Positions 11,074 to 22,533 of a stretch of DNA of 64,000 bases are shown here, piece after piece. Position 1 is the stretch's first letter, and each line of letters starts with the position of its first letter. The position numbers and the translations under genes are program-made. The stretch is from Zygnema cylindricum (taxonomy: Eukaryota; Streptophyta; Zygnematophyceae; Zygnematales; Zygnemataceae). Where the stretch lies: NCBI GenBank assembly GCA_037447655.1, contig JBBHKE010002552.1, forward strand, positions 218,501 to 282,500, written 5' to 3'. The notes beneath the pieces are model-generated. The model searched no databases. It saw only the letters and a list, made by a program, of their open reading frames with translations, and was not told the DNA's origin.

Positions 11074-14000
11074 ACACAAAAAAAAAAAAAAAAAAAAAAG
11101 TAAACCATGGCATGTCTGAAGAAGCGAAAGGATAGAAATTCTTGAGCCCTTACCTTTCGTGGATTAACAATTAACTTTCGGTGACCTGTATTCCCGAGAC
11201 AATATCTTCTATCCGCAAACTTTTCCGTATCATGACAGAGAACATAGGGCCACCTGAAAACCATACGTTCTATTGAAAATCTGTCACCCTCAACGGAATC
11301 CGTTTCGTCAAACGGAGGACAGCATTTGTCAGCGGCCCACCATACACTTCCGTGAGAAACCCAGTCCTTTTCTTTATATAAATCCAGGAAACCTTTTAAA
11401 GTGGAGGGAGGGGCGACCCATAGGTACTCGTGAGCCTCGAGAAAAGCTACCCATTGGGATGAGAAAACCGACGAATATAGACAGTCATGATATGCTAGAA
11501 GCTGGTGCAAATAACAAAGAAAAGTACAAATTTCACCAGTGTTAGAGTGGACCACACCATTTATAAACGAAGGCAATGTATGGGTTGAAAGTTAAGGTAC
11601 ATTAGGTTTTCGCTGTTTCATATGAAACAATGGTTAGTAATGTAACTGATCTTGGGGCGATTGCCACAAAATCAAGAGAATAAGCAAAAAGATAACAGAC
11701 AGACAAACCTAAAAGCACAGCCGCAATAATTAGTGCAAAAGGTGTACGTTTATTGGCAAATAAAAAAAATAAAGGAAAAAAGCTTAGCTCGTCCATGTTT
11801 GTCAGCGTCATTGATCCAATTTGCACCCATTTATACCGTTTGCAATGTAGTTGAAAGTCATGTCACACTTACTCATCCTTCCTGCCTTTAGAAAAAATAC
11901 TACTTTTAGCTCCACGCACATGTCAGCCTGCTTCCCTCTCCCATTCCTTGCTCATCGCTATCCCTCTCCCCCCCTCCCTCTCCCTCTCCCTATTCTCTCC
12001 CTCCCTTCGCCCCCTCTCCCTTTTAGTCTCCCTCTCTCTCCCTCTCTCCCTCTCGCTCTCACCCTCCCCCCCCTCCCCCTCCCTCTCCCCTTCCCCCACT
12101 CTCTCTACCTTCCATGTTCTAAAAAAGTAAGAAACCATTGTCAAAGGAACAGCTCCTTTTACTTCCATACAAACATTTGATACGGACAGAAAGGGACGCT
12201 TTCTTCCTCTCCTCGCTCTCTCTCCACCCCCCTATGATAAGAAAAAATAAAGGAAGACTATACCTGCCCCCGAGCCTGCTGCTCATATTTTTCCATTCCG
12301 TGGAACGAAGCAATTCCCACATGTCGATTTCGAATATCCGTGGCAAATTTTTGTCGGAATTCGTCCCCAAGACCTCCGGCATCATAGAAAACGAATTGAT
12401 CGATACCCAAAAGGCGATGGAATTCAACAAACTCACGGAGAATAGAAACGTCAACAGATTGAGTTAAAGGAGCGATACACATAGTCATGAAATGGGGGAG
12501 GGGTTCTTGAGGGGCTAAATCAACAAATTGGCCGATTTCTTCTCTGCATCAGCAGCCACGGTTGGAGAGGGAGGACGGGAGGGAGGAGTGGATGGAGAGG
12601 GAGTGAGGGAGGGAAAGGGTAGGGAGAAGGTAGAGAGGGAGGGAGGAAGGAAAAGAGAGAGGGAAAGACAGAGAGTATGTGTGAGCTATCATGAAAAGTC
12701 ATAAGACGGAGTTGTAAAGACTCGGAACTAGCCGATTGTCAATTTTCTCTTCAAATGGAAAAAAAGGATAAGAAACAATTTGAGAGAAGACAATATGACC
12801 GCCAAATCCTTTCTTTGAAAGTTAACAACAAGACAACAATATGCCCAGTTACTATTGTTTGTGTATCCACATCATACTTACAGGAAAATAAATAAGCCCA
12901 AAAATGGCATTCCACATGAAAAGTCAACTGACCTGTACAATGTGTACGTTTCATTATTGATTGAAGCTATCAAATATCCCCCTTGAGAAGAGATAGGAGA
13001 AGGAAAAGTGCAGTGAATCACAACCACCACATAGGGCTTGTCGTCTTTTTCTCCTGTCAACAAAGTTTTTGCATCTCCCATTATCGTACTTCCACGTCCT
13101 TCCCAACTGCACAAAAACAAGACAACAAGAAAGTCTCAAAACACTTCTGTTGGAGAACTTTAGAGCTTAAAACTCGGTCGCCTCTCAACTCTTTAGATCA
13201 TAAAACTCGGTCTCCTCTCAACTCTTAAGAGCTTAAAAATAGGTCTCCTCTCCTCTCTTTAGAGCTTAAAACTCGGTCTCCTCTCACTTCTCTCTTTTCT
13301 GAACTTCTCTGGACAGAAACGTGATTTTGCTAAACACAGACACATAGTCTCAATGGAGTGGTGTATGTGTGAAGAATTTAATTTTACCGGCAGTCCTCGA
13401 CCTTTGGAGGATCGGTTCTTGCTTCGGTCATAACTCCTATAGCCACCATTTTTGCCTCTCCTATTCGGTACCCGCTGTGACCATGGAGGATTCCACCATC
13501 TGTTCTTCTTGTCAGTCTCTCTCTTCTCCCTCCCTTCCCTCCCTCCCTCCCCCTCCCCTTCCCCCCCTCTCTCTTTCAACTTCTCACTCCTCACTCACAT
13601 ACACAGATTTGCAAGTAGTTTTATTGCTGTTTCCACAATTGGCTTGTAATTTGTACAATAACAAGTGATAGGCAAAATAGAGAAAAATAAAAACTCAAAA
13701 TCGCAAATCTAATGCAATAGCACGACCTCCAAAGAAAAGATAGCGCGTCATTCGTTGTATCCGAAATGCATGCAATCTTGCTTCCTCCTAGAGCTACAAT
13801 GGTGGCAAAGGAGAGAAAGTATTTCCTGTGTTTTCCAATTTCTCCTAAGAAATATAAGAGGATCCAGACGTGGGATCATTACCTAAGACTGAATAATACG
13901 GCATGTACCACTATTTGAGATGATGTGTTTTTTCACCACTCAAGCTCTCGTTGTCCCTCACACTTGTCGAGTGCTTCAAATTTGAGTTGAATTTTGAAAC

Positions 14001-15649
14001 GCGAACAAGATATCATGATCAAAATTTTAGTCTTACCTTTCGATTGGTCACTTTTATGTGAAAAGCTGAAAAGTGTGCACATCCAAATCCGGGCTTGATA
14101 GGCGGAAATAACATTGACTCTACTAGTACTACACAGTCTACAGTTTTTGGTAATTGCCTGCCTAAACCCATGACAGATGCAGGAATTTTGACCAAACTTA
14201 CAAAATATGTTAATAAAGCAATTTCCACTTCACCTTCACGACTGAACTTACCATGATCCTACCTCCCCTCACTCCCTCCCCCCCTCCCTCCCTCCCCTTC
14301 TCACCTGAACCGAACAAAGGTTGGAGAACCAGCCAGCTGTTGCTGCATCCACGATCCTGCATCTGTTTCATACAAATAATACGTCTCAGAAAAACACCTC
14401 CTTAAAAGGAAACTTGAACTACTTTTACTTGACTCCAAGTTTTAACTAGAAATCACGAACTAACCACCATGGGCACAAATGGAGAAAATTAGACGGTATC
14501 AGTTTTGGCTGTTTCCAAACAATCAGAAATTACAGGCATACCGAGAAAGATGACTCTTGGATGCAAAAAGATATTTAATATGAATGTCTGTAAAATCAAC
14601 TGTTGCATGTTTCTGAAGTCTATGGTGATCTTTTGGATTAAATTTCAAGAAAGGATCAACAGAATCTAAAACATACTGTCCATTTAGTAAAAGAAGACAT
14701 GAGAAGATAATTGCTACCTCCATCAGCAGAATCGTGAAGGGATGAGGGGGTAATTTTTTATTTTTTTTTCGTTATTTTATGTGACTTTGACCCTGCATTT
14801 TATCCACTCATGAAACCCACTCATTCAATCTCTCCGCTTACCCCCAACATCGACCTTCGGCTCAACTGTCACATCACTTTTCACAGGTGCCTCTTCACTC
14901 ACTCGTTCAACAGCTCCTCCCTTCTCTCCATCCCCTGTCCCACCTCCTTCTCCCTCACCTTTCGTCCCCTCCCCAACCTTTTTTTCAAGTGTACTCATTC
15001 TCTGATCAAGATTTGATATCAACTTTGTTTGGTTCCTTAACTCGATAAGAAGCATTTGAAGTACTGATACGCTTTCTTCTCCCTCTTTCCCTTCAAAATT
15101 TCCTCGAGACTCTCCTTCCAAAGCTACCACCTTTTCTTGAACATCTGTTATTTGAACCGTTTGCTTTCGAACTTCTTGCAAAAGCCCTATAATAGCCCCT
15201 TGAAGTTCTGGGGATCCATTTCCTTTCCTTGTTTCGTCTCCTTCCTCTCCTCCCAAACCATCTGTTTCTGCCTTCTTCACATTCGCGAGATCGGCTAAGG
15301 TTGGCAGTTTTGTCTCTAAATCGATAAGTCTTTCTCGTAACTGACTAATAGTGTTCGACTGGAAACGAACTTCTCTTCTCAACCCATCGATTGCAGATTG
15401 GTTTCGAACTTCGTTCATTATTCCTTCTAGCAATTGAAGTGCTTCTGTCTGAGAAACAATGAAAACATGTACATTTCAGCAACACAACCATTAGCTTAAC
15501 GGTATTACTTATTTTTGACACACATCGCACTCCTTGAGACATATCGCACTCATTATTCCTTCTGGCATCTACAACGCTTCGTTCTGAAGAAGAGCAAAGC
15601 ATACAATCTTTCCACAACGCAATTTCTTTTTTGACTGTATTAGCTCTCC

Positions 15650-15703
<54 letters not shown>

Positions 15704-18570
15704 CAATGAATTAAGAACAATGAATTACGTAACAAAAAAAAAACGAACCGATTCAACTACCCCCTCTAAAAATCTTACACACAAAAGGTCAACAATATGC
15801 CAAGAAAAAGAAAAAAAGAAAAAGGAAAAAACTAGACTCAGCTTTCATTCACCAATGGTGGATGTTCAAAAAAAACATACCTGGGCAGCATAAGAACTTC
15901 CCTCCTTTTCTTGATTTCGAAGATGTGCCACCAGAGCTTTCAAAACAGCATGGATTTTTTCCTACAAAAATACACATGAATACACGTTAGGGACCCATAG
16001 GAATACACATACAATACACAATTTATACAAAGAACTACTGTGTATGGGAAACAAGCATTTGCTTTTAGGAAATTCTAAAACGAAATCCTGAAAACTCCTT
16101 GCTGGTTTCCTGGCATCTCACTCCAAAAATACATCGTGAATCACTATTAGCGTTAATTACATTACTTCGGTCAAGTTTTTTTAGCCTCGAGACACGAAAA
16201 GTGTTGATGGCACTAAAGGTTACTTTCTTAACTCTTGGTTTACAATCGTCCAAGTCATTCGGACCAGACACAGAATTATCAACACTAAAACTGTTTTTGT
16301 ACGAATTTCTCTTGACACAACTAGCGATTCACTGTGTACCAATTCCTGATACACATACCGGTATTGATTTTATCAAATTCCAACACCAGAAACAATTATA
16401 TTTGTCTGTCAGAAGAATGACAAACCGAAGAGGGAAAACAACCAAATAGGGAATATGGAAAGTTAGTAGAACAAATATAACAACAAATGTCAAGGAGTTA
16501 AGTATTGACATGAGCCAATGATAGTCTCCTCCAAAGGTTTCCAAATGATAAGTTAATGACATTTGTGAACTAGATAAACTTCGCCACATAAGTCAACCTG
16601 TCCTTTTTCTCATTAAACATTGGTTGAACCTATGCTGTAACATCAAGTAACGTCATTAGAGTTGATATTTTTTTCACCTCTCTCCAAGCCCACTTGCTAG
16701 TTTTGGTTTCAAATGACCAATGGGAAGGTATGACTTTTCCCTTTTTTAATCACGATATTTAGATGAGAAATCCAACAAGAGTGAACAGAAAAAAACAAGT
16801 CTCAGTTGCAAATAAAATGTTTTACATTAACATAGATACATGGTGCATCATGAATCAGGCTTACTGCTCTCCCCGGGAATGGTAAATTGAGGAAGAACGG
16901 AAAGAATACTAGTATAATATAGTAGCACTCAATAACAACAGCAATCGTAACAGTAATAGTAACAGTAAAAAAACCAGTAAAATAGTAACATAATCACTGT
17001 AATAATAGCAGAAATCAGAATGATAACATTTGAGAGAGGAAGGAACTTGTTGTTGAGAAAAAAAAGATAGAATGTATGGACAGAGATATACCTGTTCTGC
17101 GGAAGAAGTCTGTCCCCCCACTGCGGCATCTTGAGCAGCTATAAGCCCTGACAGGGCATCCAATGTTTGCTGCATTTAATAAAACTCCCAAAAAAAAAAA
17201 AAAAAAAACTTAAGAATGAAAAAGCACGGCATAAGTTTACTTAAGAATGGAAAAACACAGAACTGTTCTATCAGACAGGGAATCCAATGTTTTGCTCCAC
17301 TCAATAAAAACCCCAAAAAGATTGTCACAGATTAGAATGAAGAAAAGAATAATTGAACAAAAAAAAAAACGCATAAACACCGTAAATCACTAATGGCTAC
17401 CAAAAACTTATGAACTATCCAAATTGAAATGAATAACTCAATAATTAAAAAGCATGACATGCTCTTCCTTCTCTAATAGGAGTTATTGAATACGTCCACT
17501 ATTTGTGCTCTTCCAATTAGAAAAGAGTGTAGGATGACATCGTGGAATCCGCGCTCGGCGAACTGGCATGCATATCGAGTTCGCGTCGGAGTTGAACGAT
17601 TCGGTCGACGTTTATTTGTTAGTTTGGTACGGTCGGATTGTTTGTTGTACTTTCGGTTTCAGTTTGGTGCTAGTGTAGAATGGATCCGTGGTTCCGGTCC
17701 AGTGCACAGTTTCGGTCTTGTACAGGTGTCATAGTTTGGGAGTGTTTGGCGGCCACGCGTTTCTCGTGTTGTGTACACTACACCGCGAATCGTAATTAGA
17801 GTAAATTACTCTAATTCGGTCGCTCGAAATTTCGACTCTATCACATGAAATAGAGTAAATGATTCTAATTTTTTCATTATTCTATTTAAGGTAAAGTTTA
17901 ATTAGCGTTTTTAATTCTAATATAGGTTCGTTTTAAATAGTGTGGAGAACAGACGACCTCCGACCGTGCAAAATTGTACTTTATTAAGTAAAAAAGTACA
18001 AATAATGATTTAATATAGGCCGTTATCATGTAACTGCGTTTTAACAAACCGCGTAGTGCAAACGTCATAGTGACGATAAACTGTACGTTTTGCCAAATTC
18101 TGTACGAATACCATATTTACAGTAGAGGATATTAGCGTGCCAAATTAGAGTACTTAAATAAATTAGAGTAAACTTCATAGTTGAAACAGCTCTATCACAT
18201 AAATTAGCATTCATTACTCTATTTTTTTTTTTTAGTTTTTGTACTCTAATTTTTTCATTACTCTAATTACGATTCGGGGTGTAGTGAACTGAGTTGTAGG
18301 GTTGTGAAGAGTAAGTACGAAGTTAGGAAGAGAGTGAGAGAGAGAGAGACTTTTGTAAGGAGAAAAACTTCAGCCTAATATATTTATGTTTTGCCGACTC
18401 TCTTGCCCATGGATGTAATGTTGTGTATGCTTCCGCTTGACTTGTGATTATTGTGCGTGCTCTGATGTTTTGATTTGCAACGATCCTATCAAAGTGGACC
18501 AACAGCAATTCAGAACTATGATCACACAGTAACCTGCCGGACAGCAAGAGAGAGAAAGAACGAGAGAGAG

Positions 18571-18603
<33 letters not shown>

Positions 18604-21600
18604 GAAGTGGCCAACCAAAACTGATCCTGTCGATCAAGCTACTCTTTTTTTTTTCCCTTCTTTTCACATTTTACTTTGACATAGAGGTTTAGTTTGATCG
18701 ATATTGAATGATACCTGGGCAGTTTGTTGAATCTCGGTATGTTTTTGCATAGTGGCCAAAATGTCCTGCAATGTCTTATCATTTGAAGTCTGTCATAAAA
18801 AAAGAAGAAAGCCCAGAAAGAGTGTATTAGATAACACGGAAGAAAAAAAAAAAAAAACTTTGAAACACGTGATTGTGAAAACCACTCATCCTAATCAACC
18901 CGTTTTCTGTTCCATATTTTATTTTCTCGCAAGTGTATAAGAATGTTACATTAGTTTTACTAAAAACAATACAAGGTCCTTTGTTTAATAATTTGAGTTT
19001 GAAAGGGGAAATTACAGAATAAAAGTTACGAGGGTCGAAAAAAGATGATGAAATGACTGGAAGAGCGTTTTACAATAAAAAATGCTTCATCTTAGGAGTA
19101 ACATGTCATAGAGTGAGAACCTCTCCTACACGAGACTTTCTATAATGAGAAACGTTTTTCTGGAGTCTAAAACTTGTCCGGCATACAGTTGTGATGCAAT
19201 GGTGCAAAATAATTGTTACAGTTACATTTCATATAAAATTTCTGAGAAGTAACATTTTTCCACATTTGACTTGCCTGTACCGTATTTATCATATCCTAGT
19301 CACTACACCGCCCATCGTTATTAGTGTTAAAGAAAAATTAGTGTAAATGCGAAATTAGAATTAATAATACTAATTTAGTGCAAGGTGACGTGGCAGATTT
19401 TGGTCCACTTCCTTAAATAATGTTGTTAACTCTATTTTGTGATTTTTGGCCAAAAAAAGTCGCGACCGAATTAGTGTTATTAACACTAATAACGATGGAC
19501 GGTGTACCTTTCTCACCGTAGGTAGTGTGAACCAGACTCAATTTATGAGACCCATTTTTTATGCGTACACGGAAAATAATATGTACTATTTTACATACAC
19601 ATTATAGATGTACATGGACATTAAGCATCTATGGAGTCCCATGAGTTGGATACATGAAGAGATGGAAACCTTGCTATATTTCAATCAACACTACTAAGTC
19701 CCATCCACACTAACTATGATAGTATAGTATAGGAGCTAAGTCCCATCTATCTGTTCCCCAAAATAACTTGAAACCAGCTTTAGTTGAAAAAGAAAAAAAA
19801 AAAATCCACCTGAGAATCCGTTTTTGTATCAGACATGTCCTGTAGAACCTTTAGGACCTCCAGAACACCTTTCTCCAACCTTCGCTGCAAAACCAACACA
19901 GTAAATCCGTTTAATTCTGTACTGGATCCCCCACAGACATGGAAACGAAAAGTGAATGAAACTGTCCTCACAAAAATCTCAGAATGGTGAAAGACATCAA
20001 TTTCAAGGTTTCATTTGAAACATATGCGGATTAATTGAAAAAGCTGATGGATGTGGTTGTGCAGTTTGAATGTTCGAGAGAATATCAACTAACATATGAG
20101 AAGAGACACAAGTTTCATGCTTCTGGAACATAAATTTTGTTGGACACAAGCTTATGATAGTTCCATGGTGTGAGGCCTTTTAAAACATGCCAGATACATT
20201 CAAAGTCCAAAGTTTAATAAGCCCAATCAGAAAATTGCTCGCATATCACAACACTCGACAGCATGAGTAAATCATAGTTCAAATGTGTGAACAGCTGGAA
20301 ACGCTGTATGTGGGTTACTCCATACTCTGCGTGTATTATACTGTATGATACGCGTAAGTATGGAACAACAGCATATAGCATTTCCAATTGCTTCCGCACA
20401 TTTGAACTATGGAGTAAATACTTGCTCGAGGTTAAAATCTCAAAAGAAATCCCACCTGCGCTCGCAGAGTAGCCATGGAATAACGTGTCTGGTTGTCCAA
20501 AATCTCTATCATTTTTCCCACACTTGGTGATTCTGGTTGGGCTCTTAATGTATTTCGGACATCTCGAGAAATTTCTCTGACTTCTGTGCGGTGAAGTTCG
20601 CTTTGTTTCTCGATCGCAAGTGCCACTAAGCGTGAGTGGTTTTTAAGTTCATCGGACAGTCTGTCAATTCTCGCAATTTGGAGATCTGAACTATCTTTCA
20701 CACTGTATGCGACAAACCGAGACTGATTCTGTACAGTTGAAGCAACACTTCCCAATTCTTTCACTTGAAGCCCTGCTTCGCTCTCAATCCTGTAAAAACA
20801 CCAAGAAAGGGGAGGAGAGGTGAAAAGGCGCTCCTCTTTCAAACCTGTTAAAACACCAAGAATAGGGAGGGAAAGATGAAAATGCAGAGGGAGAGGTTAT
20901 ATAGTAAAGGATGTTGCAGAACGTAATAATTGAAGCTCAACATATGCAGAATAACTTTGGTGAAGGAGTACGCCAATTTCAATTTTTTTAAATCCATTAG
21001 TTTTAAGGATAAATGTACCTCCTTTCAGAACACCAAAACCAAAATATTATACTAAAATAAAGCATTTGCAGGCTCTTTCGACTTGGTCTTTGTTGTTAAA
21101 GGGCTTTCTGCTCATTAGCATAGCAGGCTTTTGTTGTAATCTCCAACCACAGCAAAAAATGCAGAGCATTATTGCACGCCATGTTTATTTTATTGAAACT
21201 ATCTCATTCAAATGTTTCGAAAGTATAAAAATGTGAAATTTTCAGTGGAAAGGGCATGGACCAAAACAGGCATGACATATGCAAAAGGAAACCCAGATGG
21301 AACTCAGACGACAGTCTGCTCTATAGAAAACTGTTTTCATTGTGACTAAATTTATAAATTTTAAAGCTTAATTTAGATAGAAGTGCATCATCACGTCTTG
21401 ATGAATTTCAGCAAAGCGGAATACACCGTCAATCGTTATTAGAGTAATGGTGTTTATATTAGTGTTACCAATTATAACTCAGTTCCAAATGACATGGATG
21501 ATTCTGAACCGTTTAAAGAATTAGCGTTACGAAAAAAACAATTCGTATCATTGGTACTAGTTTAGTCTCAAAGGTAACATTTAGGGGCACCGATATAGTG

Positions 21601-22358
21601 CCGTTGACGCTAATAACGATACACGGTAATAATTTCAAGTGTGTAAGGACTAAGTATGACAGGGCCTATAAAGATTACGACTTTAGACCTACATTTGAAC
21701 AAGTATTATTTAGTAAAGAAATGAAGTGGCTTTACAAAATTTCAATTTTTGAAAACCTCGTCTTTAGAAGCTTTGGATTTGAATTCAAGCCAAACACATT
21801 TGCCGTTCAAATAAAAATGACAAATTAAACTTTTGCATTGATAATTACGGAGGAGAAAGGGGGAAAAAAATAACAAAAAAAAGCAAAAGTGCACATCCTC
21901 AATCTGACCAAATCTGTAAATTTTGGAAAAACAACGCGACAAAGACAAATCAAATGGAGGTAGCTATTCTTGAATCGTACTGAAGGTTTCTGTCTTCACT
22001 CTTAAGCATGGACAAATGAAGCGATAAATGAGTCTCAATATTTCCAAGTTTCTTTCTCTTATTGGTAAGGCATTCAAGTTACTCCGCCCTCAAACTAAGT
22101 TTCAAAAAACTAGACAGAGTATACCATAAGTCTTCAAGACAAATTGGTGACTAAATATGAGCCGCTCATCCAGGTGATAAATAAAGCTATAGATACACTT
22201 ACAATTCAGAAAACAAAAATGAACTGAAACAGCTATGAAAGCGACTCACAACAATGTGCCGTTTCAACATTCCAGACAATTATTGAAGAACTAAATAGTA
22301 ACTATAGGAACAATTTCATAAGATGCAGTCCTCGCTTTATTTGAATTGTTGAGATACT

Positions 22359-22426
<68 letters not shown>

Positions 22427-22495
22427 TGTGTGTAGTGTATGTGTATGTGTGTGTGTGTGTGTCGTATAGATATAGTATGCGATGCGTGTCGTAGC

Positions 22496-22533
<38 letters not shown>

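Noticed and set aside
10881-11113. Long poly-Phe/poly-Lys open frames
   Set aside because: Translations of the poly(A) tract.
14542-14723. Separate GT92 gene beginning with ATG 14723 and a signal peptide (MEVAIIFSCLLLLNG)
   Set aside because: The same bases make a good branch point and pyrimidine-rich acceptor, the gap to the upstream stop is only 101 bp, and the spliced fusion keeps phase and gives a normal type II membrane topology. Kept only as an alternative.
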